DNA of 64,000 bases from a bacterium OM1 bin76. GTDB lineage: Bacteria > Actinomycetota > Acidimicrobiia > Spongiisociales > ZC4RG35. The translations under genes and the position numbers were made by a program. Under the pieces are notes generated by a model. It was not told the origin of the DNA. It saw only the letters and a list, made by a program, of their open reading frames with translations, and made no database searches. The first letter of the stretch is position 1. The number at the start of each line of letters is the position of its first letter. Shown here piece by piece: positions 18,042 to 26,777 of this stretch. The stretch is taken from NCBI GenBank assembly GCA_002238785.1, contig MPNA01000005.1, forward strand, positions 62,001 through 126,000, read 5' to 3'.

Positions 18042-20099
18042 TCAGAGGCGAGCGTAGGCTCTGGCCTCCGCCAGGGTCTGCAATTCCAGGTGGGCGACGC
18101 GGCCGCGGGACCCCTCCACCTTGGTCCACTTGGCATCCGGTCCCAAAATCCAGGCGAGGGTGTCGTCAGCCAGCAACACCTCGAACATCTCGTCGATGCG
18201 GAACCGCAGGTCGGGGTCCTCGACGGGCACCATCACCTCCACCCTCGAGTCGAGGTTTCGGGGCATCATGTCAGCCGAACCCATGTAATAGACGACACGG
18301 TCCTCCCGGTTTCCGAACCGGTAGACCCGCGAGTGCTCCAGGTATCGCCCCACCAGGGACCGCACCCGGATGTTCTCCGACATTCCGGGCACGCCCGGCA
18401 CCAGGCAACAGATGCCGCGCACCACCAAGTCGATCCTCGCTCCCGCGTTCGAGGCCTCATACAGCGCCTCGATCATCGCCTTGTCCAACAGTGAATTCAT
18501 CTTCATGGTGATCTGGCCCCCCGGACGGGCCTGAGAGGCGATGAGTTGGAGAAACCGCGGCCGGGTGAACACGGGCGAGACCAGCAACTTCCGGTAGTTG
18601 GGGTGGCGACTGTACCCGGTGAGAAAGTTGAAGAGGAAGCTCAAATCGGCGCCGACTTCCTGGTCACAGGTGAACAGCCCCAGATCCTCGTAGATGCGGG
18701 CGGTCTGCTCGTTGTAATTGCCGGTGCCGACGTGGGAATAGCGGCGAATCATCCCCTCCTCCTGCCTCACCACCAGAGTGATCTTGGTGTGGGTCTTCAG
18801 GCCGACCACCCCGTAGACCACGTGCACGCCGGTTTCCTCCAACCGCTGAGCCCAAGTGATGTTGCGGTCCTCGTCGAAGCGGGCCTTCAACTCCACCAGC
18901 GCCACCACCTGCTTACCGCGCTCTGCTGCCTCCATCAGGGCATTCATGATCACCGAGTCGGAAGAAGTCCGATACAGGGTCTGCTTGATGGCCAGAACAT
19001 CAGGGTCGGCAGCGGCCTGGGCAATGAACTCCTCCACGGAGGTGGCGAAGGACTCGTAGGGGTGATGCACCAGGATGTCACCCTCCCGGATCGCCTCGAA
19101 GAAGTCCAACTGCTCGCTGATCCTTCCGGCCAGGCGGGGATGGGTCACCCATGTCCAGGGGGGATACAGCAACTCCGGGCGGGGAAGGGTGGCCAAAAAG
19201 CCCAGGTCGGCCAGGTTCAACACCCCGTCCATCACAAACACATCAGACTCGGTGATCTGCAATTCCCGGGTGAGCAGGTCCAATACCTCGGCGGTCATGG
19301 ATCCGGTCACCTCCAGGCGGACGGCCCGGCCGAACCGCCTCCGCGTCAACTCCGACTCAACGGCGGCCAGAAGGTCCCCGCCCTCGTCCTCCTCCAACTC
19401 GAAGTCGGCGTTGCGGGTGACGCGGAACGGGTAATAGTCCAGGATGCGCATTCCCGGGAACAACTGGTCGAGGTGGGTTGCGATCACCTCATCCAGGGGA
19501 ACGAACCATCCAGGCTGGGACAGGGGAGCGAAAGCAGGGAGGATCGGCGGAATCTTGACGCGGGCAAATCGCAGTACCTTGCTCCTCTTCTCCTGCACCT
19601 GTATCGCCAGGTTCAGCGAGAGACTGGAGATGTGGGGAAAGGGATGGGCGGGATCCACCGCCAAAGGCGTCAAGACCGGAAAGACAGTGTCGTGGAAGTA
19701 TTCCTGGAGACGGGAGACCTCTTCATCGTCGAGGTCCGCATAGGTCTTCAGCCCAATCCCGGCCTCGGCCAGGGCCGGTTGCAAGAGATCCCGATAGGTC
19801 TTGGAGGCGCGCAGATACTGTTCAGTGGTCTCGGCGCTGATAGCCGCCAGGGTCTGCCTGGCGGTGCGACCATCGGGGGTGGTTCCCACCACACCGTGGG
19901 CAACCTGCTCCTTGAGTCCTGCCACCCTCACCTGGAAGAATTCATCCAGGTTGGACGCCCAGATGGAGAGAAACCGAACCTTCTCCAGCAGGGGAACTTC
20001 TTCCTGTTCGGATAGGGCGAGGACCCTGCTGTTGAAGTCCAGCCATGACAGTTCCCGGTTCAGAACCCGGGGCGAGGTCTCTAGCGGGGGCATCAGCAC
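18042..20099 (-). CDS. ppk: polyphosphate kinase 1
   Basis: This is a 685-residue enzyme, the normal PPK1 length, reversibly transferring phosphate from ATP to polyphosphate. The N-domain begins NRELSWLDFNSRVL. The catalytic region includes DILVHHPYESF, KQTLYRTSSDS, the ATP/phosphohistidine segment YSHVGTGNYNEQTARIYED, and DRVVYYMGSADMMPRNLD. The frame starts at GTG 20099; ATG 20093 (MPPLETS) is an alternative. A TAAAAT hexamer just upstream suggests a leaderless or very short leader. It lies directly upstream of pstS on the same strand, fitting a phosphate-storage role with the Pst system. Confidence 0.95.
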   Translation of the reverse strand: MLMPPLETSPRVLNRELSWLDFNSRVLALSEQEEVPLLEKVRFLSIWASNLDEFFQVRVAGLKEQVAHGVVGTTPDGRTARQTLAAISAETTEQYLRASKTYRDLLQPALAEAGIGLKTYADLDDEEVSRLQEYFHDTVFPVLTPLAVDPAHPFPHISSLSLNLAIQVQEKRSKVLRFARVKIPPILPAFAPLSQPGWFVPLDEVIATHLDQLFPGMRILDYYPFRVTRNADFELEEDEGGDLLAAVESELTRRRFGRAVRLEVTGSMTAEVLDLLTRELQITESDVFVMDGVLNLADLGFLATLPRPELLYPPWTWVTHPRLAGRISEQLDFFEAIREGDILVHHPYESFATSVEEFIAQAAADPDVLAIKQTLYRTSSDSVIMNALMEAAERGKQVVALVELKARFDEDRNITWAQRLEETGVHVVYGVVGLKTHTKITLVVRQEEGMIRRYSHVGTGNYNEQTARIYEDLGLFTCDQEVGADLSFLFNFLTGYSRHPNYRKLLVSPVFTRPRFLQLIASQARPGGQITMKMNSLLDKAMIEALYEASNAGARIDLVVRGICCLVPGVPGMSENIRVRSLVGRYLEHSRVYRFGNREDRVVYYMGSADMMPRNLDSRVEVMVPVEDPDLRFRIDEMFEVLLADDTLAWILGPDAKWTKVEGSRGRVAHLELQTLAEARAYARL

Positions 20100-20214
20100 G
20101 TCACTTTAATTTTAGGGCAACAGAGGTTACCCGGCCTGCCCCCCGGTCATCATCGGGTTTTGTCCGCCGCCCGGAAGCTTTTCCCCCTAATGACATGTTC
20201 TTGATATTCTTTGT

Positions 20215-22029
20215 ATGGCCATGAGTGTTTATCAACCACCGCTTCGTGACATTGATTTCGTCTTGGAGCACATCGTGGATTTGGAGTCTCTGTCCAAGCT
20301 CAATGGATACCAACAGGCAGATCCTGCCACGGTCAATTACCTCTTGGAGGAGGCTGGGCGGTTCTTCGCCGAGGTGGTAGCACCCCTGAACCCGGTGGGG
20401 GATGCCGAGGGATCGGTGCTCACCTCGGAGGGAACGGTGAGGACGCCCACCGGATTCAAGGCGGCCTACCAGCGTTTGGTGGAGGCGGGATGGCAGGGGA
20501 TATCCCTCCCCGGCGAATGGGGAGGAGGGGGCATGCCGCAGGTGGTGGGTTTTGCCGTAGACGAGATGATGATCTCCTCGAGCCTGGCGTTCTCGCTTTG
20601 CGCCACGCTCACCGCCGGGAGCGTCCACATGCTCAGCATGCACGGATCACCCGAACAGAAGCACATCTTTTTGGAGAAGCTGATCTCTGGCGAGTGGTCG
20701 GGCACCATGAACCTGACCGAGCCCCATGCGGGTTCCGACGTCGGCGCCCTCAACACCAAGGCGGTCCCCCAGCCGGACGGGTCCTATCTGATAACAGGCA
20801 CCAAGATCTTCATCACCTGGGGCGACCACGACATGGCGGACAACATCATTCACACCGTCTTGGCGCGGATCCCCGGGGGGCCACCGGGGACCAAGGGCAT
20901 TTCCCTTTTCATAGTGCCCAAACGGCTGGTGGGCCCCGATGGCAAGCCCGGAGAATTGAACGACATCCGCACCGTGTCGCTGGAGCACAAACTGGGCATC
21001 CACGGAAGCCCCACCTGCATGCTCTCCTACGGCGAGAACGACGGGGCGGTGGGATACCTGGTGGGTCCCGAACACGGGGGCATGGCGCGCATGTTCACCA
21101 TGATGAACACCGCTCGCATCGCGGTGGGACAGGGTGGGCTGGCGGTGGCGGAACGCGCCTACCAGAAGGCGCTGGAATTCTCCTGGCAGCGGCGCCAGGG
21201 AAGGGCTGTGGGAGCCCCTGCGGGTGAGCAGTCGCTCATCGTCGAGCACCCCGACATCCGCCGGATGCTGGCGACCATGAAGGCCCAGGTCGAGGCGATG
21301 AGAGCCTTGCTGTTCTATTGCGTGGCCTCGGTCGACCGCGCCTATTACGCCGAGAGCGAAGAGGAGCGGACCGCCAAACAGGAACTGGTGGCGCTCCTCA
21401 CCCCCGTCGCCAAGGCTTGGTGCAGCGACCTGGGAGTGGAGATCGCCTCGCAGGGGATCCAGGTCCATGGTGGAATGGGGTTCGTTGAGGAGACCGGCGC
21501 CGCGCAGTTCTTCCGTGACTCACGTATCAGTCCCATCTACGAGGGCACCAACGGCATCCAGGCCATCGACCTGGTGATCAGAAAGCTCCCCATGCGGTCG
21601 GGTGGGGTGGTCAAGGATTTCCTGGCAGAGGTGTTGGCCACAGCCACGGAGGCCTCCTCGGTCGACCAGTTGCGAACGGCCGGCGAGCAGTTGCAGCAAT
21701 CCGTTCAGAGTCTGGGTCGGGCCAGCATGGCGCTGAGCGCCAGCCTGGCCAAAGGCGCCTACAAGGATGCGCTGGCCGGTGCCTACCCGTACATGACGAT
21801 GTTCGGAACGGTCGTAGGAGGATGGTTGATGGTCCGATCGGCACAGGCTGCCCTGAGTCGCATCGGCGCCAACTCCGCCGATGACGACTGGCTTCGACAA
21901 AAGGTCACCACCGCCCGTTTCTACTGCGAGCATCTCCTCCCCCAGGCCAACTCTTTGGAAGGCCCGGCATCGGGCGGCGCCGATCTACTCTACGAGTTGG
22001 ATCTGACACCGGAGATGGCGGCTAACTAA
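20215..22029 (+). CDS. acyl-CoA dehydrogenase, long-form (FadE5/DmdC-like)
   Basis: The protein is 604 residues, longer than classical acyl-CoA dehydrogenases (about 380) and matching the group that includes FadE5 and 3-methylmercaptopropionyl-CoA dehydrogenase. It has an extra N-terminal domain and a C-terminal helical extension. Visible signatures are MNLTEPHAGSDVGALNTKA, TKIFITWGDHD, IQVHGGMGFVEETGAAQFFR and the catalytic-Glu region SPIYEGTNGIQAID. ATG 20215 (or 20221) follows TATTCT by only 4 nt, suggesting leaderless transcription. It heads a plus-strand group with a VOC protein and a ketoacyl synthase. The substrate chain length is not inferable. Confidence 0.9.
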   Translation: MAMSVYQPPLRDIDFVLEHIVDLESLSKLNGYQQADPATVNYLLEEAGRFFAEVVAPLNPVGDAEGSVLTSEGTVRTPTGFKAAYQRLVEAGWQGISLPGEWGGGGMPQVVGFAVDEMMISSSLAFSLCATLTAGSVHMLSMHGSPEQKHIFLEKLISGEWSGTMNLTEPHAGSDVGALNTKAVPQPDGSYLITGTKIFITWGDHDMADNIIHTVLARIPGGPPGTKGISLFIVPKRLVGPDGKPGELNDIRTVSLEHKLGIHGSPTCMLSYGENDGAVGYLVGPEHGGMARMFTMMNTARIAVGQGGLAVAERAYQKALEFSWQRRQGRAVGAPAGEQSLIVEHPDIRRMLATMKAQVEAMRALLFYCVASVDRAYYAESEEERTAKQELVALLTPVAKAWCSDLGVEIASQGIQVHGGMGFVEETGAAQFFRDSRISPIYEGTNGIQAIDLVIRKLPMRSGGVVKDFLAEVLATATEASSVDQLRTAGEQLQQSVQSLGRASMALSASLAKGAYKDALAGAYPYMTMFGTVVGGWLMVRSAQAALSRIGANSADDDWLRQKVTTARFYCEHLLPQANSLEGPASGGADLLYELDLTPEMAAN

Positions 22030-22052
22030 GCGGCTTACCAAAAGGACAAACT

Positions 22053-22427
22053 ATGAGACCCATTCACTTTGAATGCCAGAGTCCCGATCCGGCCTCCACC
22101 ATGGAGTTCTTCTCGAAAGCCCTGGGATGGGAATTCGAGGGCTGGCATGACTTCCCGTACTGGCTGGCCACCACCGGTCCCGAGGAACAGCCAGGCATCA
22201 ACGGGGCGGTGATGCCTGCTCCCGACAGTCAGCCTCGCACGGTGATGGTCATGGAAGTGCCGGACATCGTTCAGGCACTGGAGGGGGTCACCTCCGCGGG
22301 CGGGGAGATGGTGATGCCCGTCCAAGACATTCCCGGGGTGGGGCAGTCGGCCTACTGCCGTGATCCCCAAGGTCTTCTGTTCGGCCTTTTCCAAGGACTG
22401 CCGGCCGACCCGTCCGAGGGCTCCTGA
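22053..22427 (+). CDS. VOC (glyoxalase-fold) family protein
   Basis: This is a 124-residue single-module glyoxalase-fold protein: PIHFECQSPDPASTMEFFSK, then a FEGWHDFPYW core and DPQGLLFGLFQ at the end. It starts at ATG 22053, 8 nt after AAAGGA. It lies 23 nt behind the acyl-CoA dehydrogenase and just before the ketoacyl synthase gene, so it is likely co-transcribed. Function is unknown; methylmalonyl-CoA epimerase-like or lyase roles are possible only by fold. Confidence 0.8.
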   Translation: MRPIHFECQSPDPASTMEFFSKALGWEFEGWHDFPYWLATTGPEEQPGINGAVMPAPDSQPRTVMVMEVPDIVQALEGVTSAGGEMVMPVQDIPGVGQSAYCRDPQGLLFGLFQGLPADPSEGS

Positions 22428-22464
22428 GGGACCCCATGGTGCGTTCGGGAACAAGGAGACTTTC

Positions 22465-23634
22465 ATGAAGAGGCGACGCGTGGCTGTAACAGGGATGGGC
22501 GTGGTCACCGGACCCGGCCAAGGCATTGAAGACTTCTGGGAGGGGCTGACCAAGGATCCCGGCAAGGGGCCTTTCACGATCGACGACTGGGATCCCTCGG
22601 CATTGATCCCCCGCAGGGAGGCCCGCCGTCTGGACGTGTTTTCCCAATACGCCCGGGTAGCCGCTCACGAAGCGCTGGAAATGGCCGGAGATCACGGCAC
22701 GGCCGCCGACCGCTCGGGAGCCTGTGTGGGAACCGGAATCGGTGGGATGCAGTCATTTGAGAACCTGGTGAACGCCGTGTACCACAGTCCCAGGCCTCGT
22801 CCCTCCCCGCTGGCCATCCCCATGATGATGGGAAACGCCGCGGCAGCGGACATCTCCATCACCTTTGGATTCCTGGGGCCGGCGACCACCCAGACCTTGG
22901 CCTGTGCGGCCGGCGCCCAGGCGATCTGCGACGCGCTTCGCCAGATTCAGTGGGGATACGCCGACCTGATGGTGGCGGGCGGATCCGAAGCAGCGGTAAG
23001 ACCGGCCTCCATCGCCGGGTTCCGGGTCGCCCGGGCGTTGTCTCCCACCGACGAGTCGCGGCCCTTCGACGTGGACCGCAACGGGTTTGTGGTGGGCGAG
23101 GGCGCCGCCATGATGGTCTTGGAAGAGTGGGATCAGGCCCACAGCCGCGGTGCAGACATCCTGGCGGAAGTGCTGGGAGCCGGCACCAGTTCCGACGCCC
23201 ATCACATCACCGCTCCACACCCCGACGGCGATGGCGCCCGCCGCGCCTTGGAATGGGCGCTGGAAGACGCAGGCGCCACCCCCGAACAGGTGGGCTACAT
23301 CAACGCCCACGGAACCGCCACTCCGCTCAACGACGCCGGAGAGGGACAGGTGATCGCCTCAATATGGGGCGACAATCAACCGCTGGTGTCCTCTATCAAA
23401 GGAACCACCGGCCATGCGTTGGGCGCCAGCGGCGGGATCGAAGCGGTGGCGTCGGTTCTGGCCATCAGCCGTGGACAGGTTCCCCCCAACGTCGGCCTGC
23501 GGGAACAGGATCCCCAGATTCCCCTGCACCGGATAGCAGTGGAGCGAGAGGATTGGGATCCCGGGCTGGCGGTCTCCAACTCCTTCGGGTTCGGCGGCCA
23601 CAATACGGTGCTGGTGTTCGGCCCCGCAGATTGA
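22465..23634 (+). CDS. fabF: beta-ketoacyl-ACP synthase II-like (FabF)
   Basis: This is a 389-residue condensing enzyme. The catalytic Cys is in TQTLACAAGAQAI (Cys147), the first His in NAHGTATPLND and the second in GTTGHALGASGGIE. AAGGAG at 22452 supports ATG 22465 (MKRRRVAVTG); upstream in-frame codons belong to the antecedent gene's region. No acyl carrier protein or other fatty-acid synthesis gene is adjacent, so it may act in a specialised lipid pathway rather than housekeeping fatty-acid elongation. Confidence 0.88.
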   Translation: MKRRRVAVTGMGVVTGPGQGIEDFWEGLTKDPGKGPFTIDDWDPSALIPRREARRLDVFSQYARVAAHEALEMAGDHGTAADRSGACVGTGIGGMQSFENLVNAVYHSPRPRPSPLAIPMMMGNAAAADISITFGFLGPATTQTLACAAGAQAICDALRQIQWGYADLMVAGGSEAAVRPASIAGFRVARALSPTDESRPFDVDRNGFVVGEGAAMMVLEEWDQAHSRGADILAEVLGAGTSSDAHHITAPHPDGDGARRALEWALEDAGATPEQVGYINAHGTATPLNDAGEGQVIASIWGDNQPLVSSIKGTTGHALGASGGIEAVASVLAISRGQVPPNVGLREQDPQIPLHRIAVEREDWDPGLAVSNSFGFGGHNTVLVFGPAD

Positions 23635-23656
23635 ATCCCGGCCGAAGAGACGGCCT

Positions 23657-24121
23657 GTGTTCTCCATAGTTCTCTACCAACCGGAGATTCCTCCCAACAC
23701 CGGCGCAGTGATGCGACTGGCTGCCAACACCGGGTGCAGATTGCACCTGATCGAACCGCTGGGCTTCCAGATGTCCCATACCCGACTGCGCCGGGCGGGA
23801 ATGGACTACCGCGACAAGGCGGTGACCGAGGTACATGCGAGTCTGCGAGCGTGGCAGGAGGAATGCCGTCCTCGCCGGGTCATCGCCTTCTCACCCCACT
23901 CCCAACTGTGGCACTCCGAACTCGAATACCTGCCTGGCGACGCTTTGCTGTTCGGCCCCGAGTCGGTGGGGTTGCCCGCTGCAGTGCTGTCAGCACCCTG
24001 GGTAGACGACACGGTCCGGATCCCCATGCTCCCCGACGTCCGAAGCCTCAATCTCGCCAACTCGGTCTCCGTCGCGGTATATGAAGCCTGGCGCCAGCAT
24101 GGTCACCGAGGCGCAACGTGA
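23657..24121 (+). CDS. trmL: tRNA (cytidine/uridine-34 2'-O)-methyltransferase TrmL
   Basis: This is a 154-residue SPOUT-class RNA methyltransferase, matching TrmL in length. The three knot motifs are EIPPNTGAVMRLAANTG, LLFGPESVGLP and IPMLPDVRSLNLANSVSVA. It starts with GTG 23657, 22 nt after the ketoacyl synthase stop. It methylates the wobble-base ribose of leucine tRNAs in characterised relatives. Confidence 0.93.
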   Translation: MFSIVLYQPEIPPNTGAVMRLAANTGCRLHLIEPLGFQMSHTRLRRAGMDYRDKAVTEVHASLRAWQEECRPRRVIAFSPHSQLWHSELEYLPGDALLFGPESVGLPAAVLSAPWVDDTVRIPMLPDVRSLNLANSVSVAVYEAWRQHGHRGAT

Positions 24122-24138
24122 CGTAGCCCTGGTTCCAA

Positions 24139-24222
24139 CAATAAAAGCCACAAAAACAATAAAAGCTACAAAAGGCTATTCGCCTCTAGAGTCAGGCAAA
24201 CAATAAAAGTCACAAAAGGCTA
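24139..24222 (+). repeat. three AT-rich direct repeats upstream of the ATPase gene
   Basis: The unit CAATAAAAGYYACAAAA occurs at 24139-24155, 24157-24173 and 24201-24217; the last two extend into GGCTA. Starts are 18 and 44 bp apart. The low GC stands out from the surroundings. The array ends 15 bp before the ATPase start and may be its operator or promoter. Confidence 0.75.
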
Positions 24223-24236
24223 AACCTGTCTCGGAT

Positions 24237-25394
24237 ATGGCAAACAACGGCAACCCCTTTACCCCTGCGTTCGGCACCTCACCGCCCGTGTTGGCGGGTC
24301 GCGACAGCATTCTGGCCGACTGGGACAGCGCCCTCGAAGCAGGACCACGACACCCCGACTACACCCTCCTCTTCCTGGGAATGCGAGGCGCCGGAAAGAC
24401 CGCCATGCTCAACGCGGTGGAAGACCGTGCCAGATTACGCGGATGGGTGACCATCTCCGAAGACTCCACCCACCCCGGATTCCTGTCTCGGGTCACCAAA
24501 GCAGCGATCTCTCTTCTGACCGATTTCGATCCTGCCAGGATCCGCGGCCAGGTCACCGGCATGAGAGTGGCCAGCTTGGGAATCGACTTCGAGCGCCGAC
24601 CCATACCGGAACCTTCCCAGGACCTCCGAGCCGTGCTCACCCAGTTGGCCGATCTCTTGCAACCAACCGGCGCCGGATTGCTAATCACCATTGATGAGAT
24701 GCAGGGGGCCGACGTCGACGAGATTCGCCGGTTCGCAAGCATCATCCAACATGTGACCCGCAGAGAAGAAAGACCTGTCGCTTTCGTGGGCGCCGGACTC
24801 CCCGAGATCGAAGACAGATTCCTGTCAGGTGATGCGGTCACCTTCCTGCAACGTTGCGCCCGCCGGGACATCGGACCACTTGATGATCAAGCCACCGCTA
24901 CCGCCCTGGCGCTTCCGATCCGGGACCTCAACGCCTCCATCACTTCCGATGCCCTTGACGCTGCGGTCCGGGCTGTCTCAGGCTATGCCTTCATGACACA
25001 ACTGGTGGGTTTTCACATGTGGAAGGCGGCCGCCGACCCGTTTGCCGGGATCACTTCCCGAGAAGCCGCCGCCGGTATCGCGGAGGCGAAGATGCAAATG
25101 GCAAGACTGGTGCTGGAACCCATCTGGAAGACCCTGTCGGACATGGACCGCCGATTCCTACTCGCGATGACCCAAGACAGCGAAGAGTCCCAATTGGCTG
25201 AAATCGCTAGCCGAATAGAGAGAAATGTTGGATACGCAGGGGTGTACCGGCGTCGCCTTATCCAAAAGGGTATGATCGTACCGGTCCGCCACGGATGGAT
25301 TGCCTTCGCTCATCACTCCACCCGCGGGTGGCTGAAGCAGCTACCCCTTTATGGCACAAGACAACCTAGCGGTCCCCTAAGGAGAGCGGATTGA
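24237..25394 (+). CDS. AAA-type ATPase with C-terminal helix-turn-helix-like region
   Basis: The protein has 385 residues. Walker A is GMRGAGKT (about residues 49-56) and Walker B LLITIDEMQ (about 152-160). The start NPFTPAFGTSPPVLAGRD resembles a widespread actinobacterial ATPase group of unknown role, related in layout to archaeal-type ATPases and ORC/Cdc6-like proteins. The C-terminal 100 residues (FLLAMTQDSEESQLAEIASR onward) look like a winged helix. ATG 24237 lies just after three AT-rich direct repeats. The last 29 nt overlap the convergent neighbour's 3' end. Function unknown; a regulatory or mobile-element-associated role is possible. Confidence 0.8.
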   Translation: MANNGNPFTPAFGTSPPVLAGRDSILADWDSALEAGPRHPDYTLLFLGMRGAGKTAMLNAVEDRARLRGWVTISEDSTHPGFLSRVTKAAISLLTDFDPARIRGQVTGMRVASLGIDFERRPIPEPSQDLRAVLTQLADLLQPTGAGLLITIDEMQGADVDEIRRFASIIQHVTRREERPVAFVGAGLPEIEDRFLSGDAVTFLQRCARRDIGPLDDQATATALALPIRDLNASITSDALDAAVRAVSGYAFMTQLVGFHMWKAAADPFAGITSREAAAGIAEAKMQMARLVLEPIWKTLSDMDRRFLLAMTQDSEESQLAEIASRIERNVGYAGVYRRRLIQKGMIVPVRHGWIAFAHHSTRGWLKQLPLYGTRQPSGPLRRAD

Positions 25395-26382
25395 CGAGAA
25401 CCGGCCCCAGGGGTCCTTCCTGGCGGACCACCCGCCCTTCCCTGATCCGCCGGGCGGTAACACTGTCCAGGTTCGCCAGTTTCTTGGCGCCTTCCAGGGC
25501 CGTCAGGTCGCCGCCGTAGTAGTCAAACCACGGTAATCCGGCGTCGGTGTATTGGCGAGCAGTGGGCGGCTTGTCCGGGGGGGAGACGCCGCAGACCGTG
25601 AAATACTGAACGCTGTTGACGATGTGCACGAAGCAACGGGCACTCGCCTCGGTGTCCCAGACTTCAATCCCGTAGTCGTCCTCGTAGATCTCCTGTGTCA
25701 TGAGGCCGCCGGGCGCCAACCCCATGTCCATGGAAGCCGGCGCCATGCAATACATGACATCTTCAAACGCATGTGAACCTACGCGCCCCTGTCGCGCCTC
25801 ATACTCCGAGGCCTTCATCGGGTATACGGTGATCTGGACGCCACCATGCCGGGCTTCTTCGGTCAACTGCTCCTCGGCCGTGTAGCCCGCTCCCAGGGGC
25901 ATGGCCACGAACTGGCGAATCAGGCCCCTCTTGACACAGAACCCGTCCAGCCAGGGCTGGTCCGGAACTACGAGGTAGTCCTGCGGTTCCTCAATGAGGC
26001 CGTCGGTCCACTCCTCGCCGGTGAGCGCGTTGATCTTGCCGGCGGTCACCTTCACGGCCATGGGATAGTCGCCGCTGAAGTTGATCCACATCGCCTCTGC
26101 TTGATACATCGGGAAGAAGACGCCGCCGTGTTGGCTCCAAGCCTGGGGAGTCTTGTCCGAGAAATCGTCCACCAGTTCCAAGGGGAACCTCCCGAGCCCC
26201 GGCGGAAGAAAGTGTCTTCGACCGTCGTCGGGAATTCGCAGAGTGCGCTGGAACTCAAGAGTGAACTCTGCCTGCTCATGCACTTGAGGCATCCGAAACA
26301 CCAGACGGTCATCTTCGAGTGTCACCACCGCTGATCCTTCCTTGGTCTCCTCGTTCCGGTGGTGTTCTCTCAGCTGGTTCAT
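25366..26382 (-). CDS. conserved hypothetical protein, ~338 residues
   Basis: I do not recognise the family. The protein is soluble, without signal peptide or membrane helix. It is rich in aromatic and acidic residues; conspicuous stretches are GGVFFPMYQAEAMWINFSGD, KVTAGKINALTGEEW, DGFCVKRGLIRQFVAMPLG and APASMDMGLAPGGLMTQEIY, suggesting a compact all-beta enzyme-like or binding fold. I start at ATG 26382 (MNQLREHHRN) after AGGAAGGA at about 26390; ATG 26385 is adjacent. It converges on, and overlaps by 29 nt, the ATPase gene. The region upstream (about 390 bp) probably carries its promoter. Confidence 0.65.
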   Translation of the reverse strand: MNQLREHHRNEETKEGSAVVTLEDDRLVFRMPQVHEQAEFTLEFQRTLRIPDDGRRHFLPPGLGRFPLELVDDFSDKTPQAWSQHGGVFFPMYQAEAMWINFSGDYPMAVKVTAGKINALTGEEWTDGLIEEPQDYLVVPDQPWLDGFCVKRGLIRQFVAMPLGAGYTAEEQLTEEARHGGVQITVYPMKASEYEARQGRVGSHAFEDVMYCMAPASMDMGLAPGGLMTQEIYEDDYGIEVWDTEASARCFVHIVNSVQYFTVCGVSPPDKPPTARQYTDAGLPWFDYYGGDLTALEGAKKLANLDSVTARRIREGRVVRQEGPLGPVLVNPLSLGDR

Positions 26383-26385
26383 CAT

Positions 26386-26777
26386 TCCAATCCTTCCTGG
26401 CCAAACAACCTTTTGACTCCTATTCAAAGCAGGGGGGTGTGACAGTTGTCGCAAGCCAAGGAACCCTCCGATCTCCTCACAACCGGTCCAAGCCGTTTAT
26501 CGCGAAAACAATCAGTACCTCGCGAAATGCGGGTGGGACTGGTTCCCTGTTGGGTCCCTCCCCCGCCACCTCCATTCCGTGGTTATTCGCGAGATCTCCA
26601 CGCTGGGAAGCGGTTGGAGGTTTCGCCTCTTGGATTGTTCCGGCCGGGGTGAGCTCTTGAGTTTCCGGCCGGTTGGGTCTACTGGTAGCTGATAGTCAAT
26701 ATGAACCAATGTCCAGGGAAAAGTCAACACCCGGGCGGGGGTTTGTTTCCCAATCTCACCCCGGTACTCACCAGTCC
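26386..26777. other. intergenic region, presumably with promoter of the hypothetical gene
   Basis: This gap of about 390 bp separates two minus-strand genes. A CGCGAAA motif recurs at about 26498 and 26520. No ORF of credible composition, RNA gene or terminator is seen. Confidence 0.45.

Noticed and set aside
18546-20015. 489-codon ORF opposite polyphosphate kinase
   Set aside because: It is antisense to a strongly conserved enzyme, with His/Gln/Gly-rich composition and no recognisable motif.
24139-24222. AT-rich repeats as a CRISPR array
   Set aside because: Units are 17 bp with gaps of 1 and 27 bp, with no regular spacers and no cas genes nearby.
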